From positions 248,001 to 312,000 of the forward strand of contig NZ_STGI01000002.1 of NCBI RefSeq assembly GCF_004804275.1: 64,000 bases of DNA, given 5' to 3'. Within the stretch, counting starts at the first letter, position 1, and each line of letters starts with the position of its first letter. Source of the DNA: Herbaspirillum sp. ST 5-3 (lineage in GTDB: Bacteria > Pseudomonadota > Gammaproteobacteria > Burkholderiales > Burkholderiaceae_D). The position numbers and the translations under genes were made by a program. Of the stretch, positions 41,701-50,307 are shown piece by piece. The notes beneath the pieces were generated by a model. That model was not told the origin of the DNA. It saw only the letters and a program-made list of their open reading frames with translations, and did not search any database.

Positions 41701-42747
41701 ATGCAAGCGCTCGACGTGCTCAATGTGCTCGACAGTCCCCTGCGGTGGGAGACCGAACGGCAAAATCGCATTCATCAGGAAGCCCTCGAGCAAAAGAAGA
41801 AACAGCCGCGCACCGTCGATGCGCGCAAAGATCTGCGCCTGATCGCCAATCCCGCGCAAGACAAGAACACCAGCGCGGCCGTCACCCTCCCGCAGGAATG
41901 GGTCGACAAGGTCCGCAACATTCCCGATATGCGCTCCGCGCTGATTCCGCTCGACGAGCAGACTGAAGGCAGCGAGTGGAGCAAGCCGTTTTCCCTTTGC
42001 AAGGCGGACATGGAGCCGTGGCTATCCTTTTACCAGGGTTACCGCGAGTCGCGCCTGTTCCTTGAGAATGCTTCCGCCGACCAGCAGGATGCCTCGCAGC
42101 TCGATTTTCCGGTGCGCGCGCTGCTGGAATTGAAGCAAGCCGGCGCGAACATCATCCTGCAGCCGCCAGTTCAGATCAACGGATTGGTCGAATACCACGA
42201 TCTCGAGGGCGAATTGAACGCGTGTCGCGATCAGGTACTCGCCAAGGCACTCTTCAAGGTGGCCAACGAAGTCCATCAAAACCATCTCAGGAAAGCGGTC
42301 GAACGCGGCCGCGCAATGGGCAACCTGCTGCATGATGCCCTGATGGGCGACGGCCACGCGAATCTGATCCGGGCCTGGGAAAAGGTCTACAAGCGCAAGC
42401 CGACGATCGACGAGCTGCACCAGATGCTGACCACCGGACGCGTCAGACTCTCGGAAAAGCGGCAATCGGCGCCGGAACCCAAGGCCATCCGGAGTCAGGA
42501 GAGGATGGCTCCAAGCCGCAGGGAAGCAGCGCCTGATCCCGAGGATGATGCGATCGTCGTCAACGTGGCGCGCACGCGGCCAAATCCAACCGCGTTGCCG
42601 CCGGAAGAACGCGAGAAGACCGCCGCTCCGGCCCAATCCCAGTCTCAGTCCCAGCCCACGCCCGGAAAAACGCGCGCAATCCTCGTCCATGTCTTGCAGG
42701 CGACGGTTTGCTGCGCAGCACTTGCCGCACTGGTCTTCCTGACCTGA
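41701..42747 (+). CDS. Tail-anchored protein of unknown function
   Basis: The 348-residue protein is hydrophilic with a helical body (to about residue 250), a linker rich in Pro, Gln and charged residues (255-322, with a QSQSQSQP run) and a C-terminal membrane helix ending at the last residue (AILVHVLQATVCCAALAALVFL). There is no signal peptide, so the body should be cytoplasmic. AGGAG lies upstream of ATG 41701. It is 107 bases after flhD and before cheW, hinting at motility or signalling, but no domain is recognised. Confidence 0.78.
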   Translation: MQALDVLNVLDSPLRWETERQNRIHQEALEQKKKQPRTVDARKDLRLIANPAQDKNTSAAVTLPQEWVDKVRNIPDMRSALIPLDEQTEGSEWSKPFSLCKADMEPWLSFYQGYRESRLFLENASADQQDASQLDFPVRALLELKQAGANIILQPPVQINGLVEYHDLEGELNACRDQVLAKALFKVANEVHQNHLRKAVERGRAMGNLLHDALMGDGHANLIRAWEKVYKRKPTIDELHQMLTTGRVRLSEKRQSAPEPKAIRSQERMAPSRREAAPDPEDDAIVVNVARTRPNPTALPPEEREKTAAPAQSQSQSQPTPGKTRAILVHVLQATVCCAALAALVFLT

Positions 42748-42898
42748 TCTTCCCGAAAGCAGGAAGCGACTCCCGTCCTCGGGAACCGGCAGGAGGCTTG
42801 GTGTCCGACCTCATGCGAAGCTCCGCGACTCTGGCAGAGTGCCAAAAGGCTTCGATGGCATAAAACTTGCGACATGGCAAGTTTTACACAGGCCAATC

Positions 42899-43378
42899 AT
42901 GAATACTTCCGAAGTCCACAATGCTTCCTCCATGGAAGTCATCGCTTTCACCCTGGGAAGCGAAGAGTATGGCATCGACATTCAACGGGTGCAGGAGCTG
43001 CGCGGTTACGACGCGGTCACCCGCCTCGCCGACTCGCCGGATTACATCAAGGGCGTCGTCAATCTGCGCGGCTTGATCGTGCCGATTGTGGACATGCGCA
43101 TCAAGTTCAATCTCGGCACGCCTACCTATGACCAGTTCACAGTCGTGATCATTCTCAATATCGCCGGCAAGGTGATCGGCATGGTCGTCGACAGCGTCTC
43201 CGATGTCATTACCCTGGCCGGGGAAGAAATCAAGCCGGCGCCGGACCTGGGCTCCACGCTCAATACCGATTACCTGATCGGCCTCGGCACGCGCGACGAG
43301 CGCATGCTCATCCTGGTCGATATCGACAAGCTCATGTCCGGAAGCGAGATCGGATTGATCCAGCGCCTTGCCGCATAA
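42899..43378 (+). CDS. cheW: Chemotaxis coupling protein CheW
   Basis: The 159-residue protein has the CheW double beta-barrel motifs: EVIAFTLGSEEYGIDIQRVQEL, VVNLRGLIVPIVDMR and VIGMVVDSVSDVITL. It couples chemoreceptors to CheA. The frame is open from a GTG at 42839, but ATG 42899 matches the family start. It stands 151 bases after the tail-anchored gene with no cheA or receptor gene nearby, so it is a stray copy relative to a main chemotaxis cluster. Confidence 0.95.
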   Translation: MNTSEVHNASSMEVIAFTLGSEEYGIDIQRVQELRGYDAVTRLADSPDYIKGVVNLRGLIVPIVDMRIKFNLGTPTYDQFTVVIILNIAGKVIGMVVDSVSDVITLAGEEIKPAPDLGSTLNTDYLIGLGTRDERMLILVDIDKLMSGSEIGLIQRLAA

Positions 43379-43621
43379 GACAGTGTCGATTGGCGCGGCG
43401 GCTTGTCGTCGGCATGACGGTCTTCGTCCCGGAAGAAGCGCTCAAGAGTGGCAAGCCGGATGCTGACGGCAGGCAAGCACGCCTTGCGGAGGCGCGGGGA
43501 TGAACCTCGCAGCGCGAAAAAGGTCTTCAGGAAAGCTGGCTGCGGCAACGGAAAATGTGTCCGAAGACCTTCGCGAGCCCTCCTGTTTCTGAAATGAGTT
43601 CTACGCCAAAGGAGAATTTCG

Positions 43622-43810
43622 ATGGCAACTCATCAAGCTGAAGACAAATGCGCGCTTCCACGCTGCACCTGTTCCGTACCCGTCGGACAACTGTATTGCA
43701 GCGAAGAATGCCGGCGCGAACACGCGAACCAGGACGAGCAGGGCGAGCAGTGCCCCTGCGGTCATGCGGAATGCTCGTCGAACGGGCCAAGCGGCGGCGT
43801 GACCTTGTAG
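43622..43810 (+). CDS. Bacterial metallothionein-like protein
   Basis: The 62-residue protein has 8 cysteines (residues 10, 15, 17, 26, 30, 44, 46, 51) and histidines at 34 and 48, in the order CxxxxCxC...YCSEEC...CPCGHAEC seen in SmtA/BmtA-type metallothioneins. It probably binds zinc or other soft metals in the cytoplasm. An AAAGGAG box at 43609-43615 precedes ATG 43622. It stands alone. Confidence 0.8.
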   Translation: MATHQAEDKCALPRCTCSVPVGQLYCSEECRREHANQDEQGEQCPCGHAECSSNGPSGGVTL

Positions 43811-43939
43811 ATCCGCGATCTCGCGGCGGTCGAGGGCTCGATCCCGAAAGCCAGGGAAGAGGCGATCAACATCATTCTCGAAGTTCGGGTGGCGATTTCG
43901 CCTTGGGTCTTTCGCTTTGCACCCAAAAAGAATGTCGCC

Positions 43940-44047
43940 ATGAATGCGGCACAGATTGGATGTGCGGTGCTGCTCCTTGCAATTTGGGCGATGGTGCGCG
44001 ATCAGGACTTCCAACGCTGGCGGCATGGCGGACACACCGCGACGTAA
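43940..44047 (+). CDS. Candidate 35-residue membrane peptide
   Basis: A 36-codon frame starts at ATG 43940 and encodes MNAAQIGCAVLLLAIWAMV followed by a polar tail with RWRHGG. A hydrophobic helix of about 14-15 residues and a terminator 26 bases after the stop are the reasons to list it. The ribosome site is weak, so this is a hypothesis; the rest of the 307-bp gap (43811-44117) shows nothing else. Confidence 0.3.
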   Translation: MNAAQIGCAVLLLAIWAMVRDQDFQRWRHGGHTAT

Positions 44048-44073
44048 ACACGCTACTGCTGCAAAACAAATCG

Positions 44074-44108
44074 ATCCCCTTGGGACATGCATCCAAGGGG
44101 ATTTTTTG
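44074..44108 (+). terminator. Strong rho-independent terminator
   Basis: ATCCCCTTGG pairs perfectly with CCAAGGGGAT around a 9-base loop and is followed by a T-run. On the other strand it lies 10 bases beyond the stop of the DUF2905 gene and could end that transcript too. Confidence 0.9.
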
Positions 44109-44117
44109 TATGAATGA

Positions 44118-44318
44118 TCAGCGGCGGAAAATCCAGAGCAGAAGCGACAGCAGTAGCGACACAAGAATGCTGGTCATCACCGGGAAATGGAAGCTGAAAC
44201 CTTCACGCACGATATGTATATCCCCAGGCAAGCGGCCAAGCGGAAGCCTGGACAGCCACGGCCAGAACAGGCCGGCAAGCACGAGCAGGGTACCGGTAAT
44301 CAGGAGAAAACGCTGCAT
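44118..44318 (-). CDS. DUF2905 family small inner-membrane protein
   Basis: The 66-residue protein has two membrane helices (about residues 3-20 and 42-62) joined by the family core LPLGRLPGDIHIVREGFSFHFP and ends LWIFRR, as in DUF2905 proteins. Function is unknown. ATG 44318 matches the usual family start; the frame is open to a GTG at 44348. Confidence 0.88.
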   Translation of the reverse strand: MQRFLLITGTLLVLAGLFWPWLSRLPLGRLPGDIHIVREGFSFHFPVMTSILVSLLLSLLLWIFRR

Positions 44319-44552
44319 GTGAAGGATTGCCGCAAGGATGATCGACACTGCATTGGACGCCGGGTATCCTTCGCAATTCCCGACCAGGAAGCCAGCAAGT
44401 TGTGAGCTTTCCGTGTGCCTTGATGCGAGTCAATGAAATATTTTTTGGAAAGAAATACCTTCTCCTCATTAGCAGACGCAAAGAACAGGAGCGCGTCCGA
44501 TTCCACCGCGTGACACTTAAATAAATCACGCAACATCTTCATCACGTCTGCA

Positions 44553-45101
44553 ATGAAAATTTCTGTAAAACTTGCCGCGGCCGCACTGGCGCTTGCTGCG
44601 CATACGGCTTGGGCCGGCAATCTCGCGCTGTTCGGATTGGAACTTGGGGTTGCCACTCTTGACGACGTGCAAAAAGAAATCGGCGCAAAAACGCGCCTGG
44701 TTCCGGCAGGAACCAACCGGTATACGCGCGGCCCGATGCTGTCCGGCCCGGGCAAGGGAATCAATGTCGAAGGACTGAGCGAAATCGTCTTCATCTTCGA
44801 CACGGCCCGAAAACTGAACGCCGTCGTCATGTACTTTCCGAACGGCGAGGGCAGCCGTGACGGACGAATCGCCACCTTTCGCAAGGCCATGAACGGACTG
44901 GCCGCCAAATACACGCTGGTTGAAAAGAGCATCGCGTCGGGCGGTGACGCCTACGCGCGCTTCAAGCATGGCAATGCAGTCATCGAGCTTGATGCGCCGC
45001 GCTATGACTTCGACATGACGCTGCGCTACATCACCGGTGATCTGCAGGACGCGTTTATCAGGCAAACCGGCAGTACGCCGCCTGCGAAGGGGGCCGGTTA
45101 G
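44553..45101 (+). CDS. Exported hypothetical periplasmic protein (182 aa)
   Basis: A Sec signal peptide (MKISVKLAAAALALAAHTAWAG, cut after residue 21) is followed by a compact domain with LFGLELGVATLDDVQKEIG, reminiscent of proteins that start with a hydrophobic LxGxxLGxxT motif, and a GKGINVEGLSEIVFIFD strand. The mature part contains no cysteine. No function is recognised. It stands alone, 144 bases before the aldehyde dehydrogenase gene. Confidence 0.8.
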   Translation: MKISVKLAAAALALAAHTAWAGNLALFGLELGVATLDDVQKEIGAKTRLVPAGTNRYTRGPMLSGPGKGINVEGLSEIVFIFDTARKLNAVVMYFPNGEGSRDGRIATFRKAMNGLAAKYTLVEKSIASGGDAYARFKHGNAVIELDAPRYDFDMTLRYITGDLQDAFIRQTGSTPPAKGAG

Positions 45102-45245
45102 CCCTTGCCGGTTTGCGCGCGGTGCAGACTGTCTGAAACGTCTTGCACGATTTGACAAGCCCGCTGCACGGGCCTTCAAGCTTCGGGGCGATCCCCGGTG
45201 TTACGTTGTGTGCTTCGCATAACAACCAACACCAGGAGACGCTCC

Positions 45246-46727
45246 ATGACCAATCTCGCAGACATCCGCCAATCCATCCGTTCGAAGATGCTCATCAACG
45301 GAGAATGGTGCGGCGCCCAATCCGGCAAGACATTTGCCGTTTTTGATCCGGCAAGCGGCGAAGAGATCGCGCAGGTGCCCGAATCGGACGCCGGCGACAT
45401 TGACAGGGCGGTGCGCGCCGCACGCGCGGCCTTCGAGTCATCCGCCTGGCGCGACATGCTGCCGGCGCAGCGCGAGCGCCTGCTGCTGAAACTGGCCGAC
45501 CTGGTTGAAGCCAACAGCCTGGAACTGGCGCAACTGGAGACCTTGAACAACGGCAAGCTGCTCGGCGTGTCGCAAGCCATCGACATCAGCGCCAGCGTGC
45601 AGTGGCTGCGCTACATGGCCGGATGGACCACCAAGATCGAAGGCAGCACGCTGGATCTGTCGATCGGATTTACGCCGGGCGTCAAGTACAACGCATCCAC
45701 GCGCCGCGTTCCGGTCGGCGTGGTCGGCGCCATCGTGCCGTGGAACTTCCCCATGCTGATGGCGATCTGGAAAATCGCTCCGGCGCTGGCCTGCGGTTGC
45801 ACGGTGGTCCTCAAGCCCGCCGAGGAAACGCCGCTTACCGCCTTGCGTCTGGCGGAACTGGCGCAGGAAGCCGGCTTCCCGCCGGGTGTGCTGAACGTGG
45901 TGACCGGCGACGGTCCGGTGGCAGGCGCGGCGCTTGTCAATCATCCCGGCATCGACAAGGTGACTTTTACCGGTTCCACCGAAGTCGGTCGCATCATCGG
46001 CCAGCAATGCGGCCAGGCCATCCGCCGCGCTTCGCTCGAGCTTGGCGGCAAGAGCCCGGTGCTGGTCCTGGAAGACTGCGATCCGGAACTCGCCGTGCAG
46101 GGCGCTGCCGCCGCGATTTTCCTCAACCAGGGGCAGGTCTGCACCGCCGGTTCGCGCCTGTATGTGCACAAGAAGAACTACGACCGCGTGGTCTCCGGCC
46201 TGGCTTCCGTGGCGGAAAACACCGTGCTCGGATCCGGCTTCGATCCCGCCACGCAAATGGGCCCGCTGGTATCGGCGCGTCAGCGTGAGCGCGTGATGGG
46301 CTACATCGAAAGTGGCCGCACCGAAGGCGCGGAAATCGTCAGCGGCGGCGTCGCACCGAATCGTCCGGGCTACTTCGTCAAGCCGACGGTCGTCTCGAAC
46401 ACCGCCTGCAAGCCGCTGACCGTGGTGCGCGAAGAGATTTTCGGGCCGGTCGTGGTCGCCATGCCTTTCGACGATATCGATAGCGTGCTGAGGGAAGCCA
46501 ACAACAGCCAGTACGGCCTGGGCGCCAGCATCTGGACCAACAACCTGAGCGCGGCCAACAAGCTGATCGACCGCATCGATGCCGGCACGGTCTGGGTCAA
46601 TACGCACAACGTAGTCGATCCCAGCATGCCCTTCGGCGGCTTCAAGAGCTCGGGCGTCGGCCGCGAACACGGACGCGCCGCGCTGGATGCCTATACCGAA
46701 ATCAAGTCGGTCTGCATCGCCTACTGA
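45246..46727 (+). CDS. NAD-dependent aldehyde dehydrogenase (phenylacetaldehyde/betaine-aldehyde DH-like)
   Basis: The 493-residue enzyme carries LELGGKSPV (Glu265) and NQGQVCTAGSR (Cys299), both intact, and the MPFGGFKSSGVGRE C-terminal block. AGGAGA precedes ATG 45246; the frame is open to 45198. Its place directly before a quinoprotein alcohol dehydrogenase and a FeaR-like regulator suggests oxidation of the aldehyde made by that enzyme, possibly an aromatic or short aliphatic aldehyde. The substrate is inferred only from context. Confidence 0.9.
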   Translation: MTNLADIRQSIRSKMLINGEWCGAQSGKTFAVFDPASGEEIAQVPESDAGDIDRAVRAARAAFESSAWRDMLPAQRERLLLKLADLVEANSLELAQLETLNNGKLLGVSQAIDISASVQWLRYMAGWTTKIEGSTLDLSIGFTPGVKYNASTRRVPVGVVGAIVPWNFPMLMAIWKIAPALACGCTVVLKPAEETPLTALRLAELAQEAGFPPGVLNVVTGDGPVAGAALVNHPGIDKVTFTGSTEVGRIIGQQCGQAIRRASLELGGKSPVLVLEDCDPELAVQGAAAAIFLNQGQVCTAGSRLYVHKKNYDRVVSGLASVAENTVLGSGFDPATQMGPLVSARQRERVMGYIESGRTEGAEIVSGGVAPNRPGYFVKPTVVSNTACKPLTVVREEIFGPVVVAMPFDDIDSVLREANNSQYGLGASIWTNNLSAANKLIDRIDAGTVWVNTHNVVDPSMPFGGFKSSGVGREHGRAALDAYTEIKSVCIAY

Positions 46728-46807
46728 TTGATTCAGCGCCGGCAAGAGCGCTCACGTCCCGGTCGCTCGGCCGGGACGACGATTTTCCATAAGAAGAGGA
46801 GGAGTGA

Positions 46808-48916
46808 ATGAACAAGAAAGCAGTGGTCGCCATGGCATTTGCCGCAGCGGCTTTCATCGCGCCGCAGTGGGCTGCCGCCAAGGCCGGGCCGGCCAACGTC
46901 GACGCCGCACGCATTGCGGCCTCGCAGAAAGATGGCGCCAACTGGCTCAGCCACGGCCGCACCTATGCGGAGCAGCGCTACAGCCCGCTGGCAAAAATCA
47001 ATGATCACAATGTCGATCGGCTCGGGCTGGCGTGGTTCGCCGATCTCGACAATGACCGTGGCCTGGAAGCGACGCCCATCGTGGTCGATGGCGTGCTGTA
47101 TGCGACACTCGCCTGGAGTCGGGTGTTCGCGGCGGATGCAGCGACCGGCAAGAAACTGTGGGAATTCGATCCCGGCGTCGAGAAATCGAAGGGGCGGCAC
47201 GCATGCTGCGACGTCGTCAATCGCGGCGTCGCGGTTTGGAAAGGCAAGGTCTATGTCGGCACCATCGACGGACGCCTGATCGCGCTAGACGCATCCAGCG
47301 GCAAACAGATCTGGTCCGCCCAGACCACCGACAACACACTGGCTTACACGATCACCGGCGCACCGCGTGTCGTCAACGGCAAGGTCATCATCGGCAATGG
47401 CGGCGCGGAACTCGGCGTGCGCGGCTACTTCTCGGCCTATGATGCGAACAGCGGCAAGATGGCCTGGCGTTTTTATGTGGTGCCGGGCGACCCCTCCAAG
47501 CCGCAAGAATCGCCCGAACTGGAAAAGGCGCTGAAGACCTGGAACGGTGAGTGGTGGAAATATGGTGGCGGCGGAACCGCGTGGAATGCCATGGCCTACG
47601 ACCCGCAGCTCAATCTGCTGTATGTCGGCACCGGAAATGGTTCGCCATGGAACCGGCAGATCCGCAGTCCGGAAGGCGGCGACAACCTCTACCTGTCGTC
47701 CATCGTCGCCGTCAATGCCGATACCGGGCGCATGGTCTGGCACTACCAGACGACGCCGGGCGATTCATGGGACTTCACCGCGACCCAGGACATCATCCTC
47801 GCGGACATGGAGATCAACGGCAAGAAGCGCAAGGTGCTGATGCAGGCGCCGAAGAACGGCTTCTTCTACGTGCTTGACCGCCAGACCGGCGAGCTGCTGT
47901 CGGCCGAAAAATTCGGCAAGGTGACCTGGGCCGAGCGCGTCGATCTCAAGACCGGCCGTCCCGTCGAGACGCCGGGTGCGCGTTACGAAAAGGACCCATC
48001 GGTGCAATGGCCAGGACCGTTCGGTGCGCACAACTGGCAGCCGATGTCCTTCAGCCCGAAAACCGGCCTCGCTTATATCCCCTACCATGAGCTGCCCTTC
48101 GTGTATTCCAACGGGGCGAAGGATTTTCACTATCGTCCCGGCGCCTGGAACCTCGGTTCCGGTGAGGAAAACTTCACCGCCTTCCCGCGCGAAGTCGCCA
48201 GCGGTGCACTGGTCGCGTGGGATCCGGTCAAGCAGAAGGCCGCATGGACCGCGCCGTATGCCTTCCACTGGAACGGTGGCACGATGGCGACCGGCGGCAA
48301 CCTGGTGTTCCAGGGCACGGCTGATGGCCGCTTCGTCGCCTATTCCGCCGATGCCGGCAAGAAGCTGTGGGAATTCGCGGCGCAGACCGGCGTGATGGCG
48401 GGTCCGGTCACGTACTCGGTCGGCGGCAAGCAGTACGTCGCTGTCATGGCCGGGTGGGGTGGCGCAGCAGGCCTGATCGGCGGCGAAGCTACCCTTGCGC
48501 CCGGCGTGCGCAACATCAGCCGCTTGCTGGTCTTTGCACTTGACGGCAAGGAAGCGCTGCCGCCGATTCCGGTCAAGAAGGTCGTCTATACGCGCATACC
48601 GCAACCGGTGCAGGCATCGCCCGAGACGATCGCACACGGCAGCAGGATCTTCCACACGACCTGCGCCATGTGTCATGGGGTCGGTGCGGTGAGCGGCGGA
48701 ATCATTCCCGACCTGCGCTTCTCCTCCGATGCCACGCGCAATGCCTTCGACGAGATTGTGCTCAAGGGCGCGTTGCACGCACGCGGCATGGCGTCGTTTG
48801 GCGACATCCTGACCGGCGCCGACCTGGCGGATGTCAAGGCATACATCATGGACAAGGAATATGCCGACTACATGAAGAGCAAGGAACAGCGCGACAAGCA
48901 GAACGCGCAACGCTGA
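46808..48916 (+). CDS. PQQ-dependent quinohaemoprotein alcohol dehydrogenase
   Basis: The 702-residue exported enzyme has a signal peptide (to about residue 25), an eight-bladed PQQ propeller with the adjacent cysteine pair Cys133-Cys134 (HACCD), catalytic Asp322 ([11 protein letters not shown]), and a C-terminal cytochrome c domain with CAMCH (619-623) and likely Met661 ligand. Residue +2 from the catalytic Asp is Thr, not Asp, so it is a calcium-type rather than lanthanide-type enzyme. It oxidises alcohols in the periplasm and passes electrons through its own haem. A very strong AGGAGGAG site precedes ATG 46808. No PQQ biosynthesis genes are in the window. Confidence 0.95.
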   Translation: MNKKAVVAMAFAAAAFIAPQWAAAKAGPANVDAARIAASQKDGANWLSHGRTYAEQRYSPLAKINDHNVDRLGLAWFADLDNDRGLEATPIVVDGVLYATLAWSRVFAADAATGKKLWEFDPGVEKSKGRHACCDVVNRGVAVWKGKVYVGTIDGRLIALDASSGKQIWSAQTTDNTLAYTITGAPRVVNGKVIIGNGGAELGVRGYFSAYDANSGKMAWRFYVVPGDPSKPQESPELEKALKTWNGEWWKYGGGGTAWNAMAYDPQLNLLYVGTGNGSPWNRQIRSPEGGDNLYLSSIVAVNADTGRMVWHYQTTPGDSWDFTATQDIILADMEINGKKRKVLMQAPKNGFFYVLDRQTGELLSAEKFGKVTWAERVDLKTGRPVETPGARYEKDPSVQWPGPFGAHNWQPMSFSPKTGLAYIPYHELPFVYSNGAKDFHYRPGAWNLGSGEENFTAFPREVASGALVAWDPVKQKAAWTAPYAFHWNGGTMATGGNLVFQGTADGRFVAYSADAGKKLWEFAAQTGVMAGPVTYSVGGKQYVAVMAGWGGAAGLIGGEATLAPGVRNISRLLVFALDGKEALPPIPVKKVVYTRIPQPVQASPETIAHGSRIFHTTCAMCHGVGAVSGGIIPDLRFSSDATRNAFDEIVLKGALHARGMASFGDILTGADLADVKAYIMDKEYADYMKSKEQRDKQNAQR

Positions 48917-48935
48917 TTTTTCCTTTTTTCCCCAG

Positions 48936-48974
48936 CGGCATCGATGTTCTTTTGGCGTCGATGCCGTTTTTTTT
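48936..48974 (+). terminator. Rho-independent terminator after the alcohol dehydrogenase gene
   Basis: CGGCATCGA pairs with TCGATGCCG around a loop and is followed by TTTTTTTT. The rest of the 304-bp gap to the next gene (48917-49220) should hold the AraC-gene promoter; no site is recognised there. Confidence 0.9.
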
Positions 48975-49220
48975 ATTCCGATTATTGATCCACGGAAATG
49001 CTGTTTCTCATACTTTCGTTTGTTAAAACGTAGACAATCGGCGTCAGACAATTATGGTAATCTGCACAGACAAAAAGCTGTACCGAATAACATCCGCAGG
49101 AGACAACGGCAGGCTCGCGTCGCGGTCGCTTCATTGAAAGCGGCATCGACGAACCGCCGTCGCACGCGCAGTGCGATCCACTCGTTGCATGAGCCGCCGT
49201 ACCACATTGGAGATAGCGCC

Positions 49221-50189
49221 ATGGCATCGCTGTTTGCGCCGCAAGTCGACCGGCTTCATGAGTCGCATGTGCATTCCCTCGATCAGTTGACGGAGATGGT
49301 GCATACCAGCTTCTACGAACTGGACTGCCGCTACACTACGCCGGACCGTTGTCACACACGCGCACTGGCGGCGAAATTCAAGGACAGCCTGGTATCCATG
49401 GTGGACACCACGCCCGCGATGTTCCGCCGCACCGATGGCGCATCGTCGCGTTCCGATGCCGGCACCTTCAAGATCATGTGGCAGATCACCGGGCAAAGCT
49501 GCATCCAGCAGGGCGGTCGCGAGGCCATGCTGGTTCCCGGCACCTGGGCCGTGTACGACAGCACCCGGCCGTACAGCGTCAACGTGCTCGATGAGGACAG
49601 CCGCTTTGTCGTGCTCTTCTTGCCGCAGAACGAAGCCTATGCCTGGGGACCGGCGATTCCGCGCCTGCTCGGCACCGCGCTCTCGGGCAAGGGAACGGCG
49701 GAAGTGGCGCTGTCGGCCATCGGGCGCTTGCTCGACGATCAGGTCACGCTCGACAGCGCGGGGCAGATGGTGGTGCAGGATTCGGTGGTCGCCCTGATGG
49801 CTGCGGCCATGCGGCAGACCGGCAATTGCGACACATCGGCGCAGTCGCGCGTCATGAACCCGCACAAGCTTGAGCAGATCCGCGAGTTCATCCTCGAACA
49901 CATTTCTGAACCTGACCTGTCGGCCGAAAGAATCGCGCAGGCCTTCTCGATGTCGCGCCGTTCACTCTACTACCTGTTCGACCGGATGGGCGAGACGCCG
50001 CACGCCTATATCCTCGGGATGCGCCTGGAGGCCGCACGCAAGAGCCTCGGCGATCCGCGCGAGGCGGACAAGACGATTACGCAGCTCGCGTACGAATTCG
50101 GTTTCTCCGATGCCGCGCATCTGAGCCGCGCATTTCACGAACGCTTCGGCGTCAGCCCCAGCGGCTGGCGCGCGCATCGACGCATGTGA
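49221..50189 (+). CDS. AraC family transcriptional regulator (FeaR-like)
   Basis: The 322-residue protein has an N-terminal AraC-binding-like domain (about 20-200) and two C-terminal helix-turn-helix motifs (about 215-315, SAERIAQAFSMSRRSLYYLFDRMGETP and TITQLAYEFGFSDAAHLSRAFHERFGVSP). This architecture resembles FeaR, the activator of aromatic amine/aldehyde oxidation genes, matching the neighbouring aldehyde dehydrogenase. GGAGA precedes ATG 49221; the frame is open to 49020. It probably controls the alcohol-oxidation cassette. Confidence 0.9.
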   Translation: MASLFAPQVDRLHESHVHSLDQLTEMVHTSFYELDCRYTTPDRCHTRALAAKFKDSLVSMVDTTPAMFRRTDGASSRSDAGTFKIMWQITGQSCIQQGGREAMLVPGTWAVYDSTRPYSVNVLDEDSRFVVLFLPQNEAYAWGPAIPRLLGTALSGKGTAEVALSAIGRLLDDQVTLDSAGQMVVQDSVVALMAAAMRQTGNCDTSAQSRVMNPHKLEQIREFILEHISEPDLSAERIAQAFSMSRRSLYYLFDRMGETPHAYILGMRLEAARKSLGDPREADKTITQLAYEFGFSDAAHLSRAFHERFGVSPSGWRAHRRM

Positions 50190-50307
50190 CACGCGTTGCG
50201 CTTGCACGCAAGTTCAATTCCCTGCATGAATCTGCAAGCACGGCTTGCCGGCCTGCTGTTACCTTTCCCCAGGCAAATACGTCATGACGCAGAGGCGCTT
50301 GACGTCG

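Noticed and set aside
43648-44322. 224-codon plus-strand frame spanning the metallothionein gene and beyond
   Set aside because: It runs through the metallothionein in another frame and through a strong terminator, and its translation is Arg/Ser-rich without domain character.
46808-48916. Idea that the alcohol dehydrogenase is a lanthanide-dependent XoxF/ExaF type
   Set aside because: The residue two positions after the catalytic Asp322 is Thr; lanthanide enzymes have Asp there.
47765-49051. 428-codon minus-strand frame opposite the PQQ alcohol dehydrogenase
   Set aside because: It overlaps a clearly functional enzyme and its terminator; the translation has no recognisable domain.
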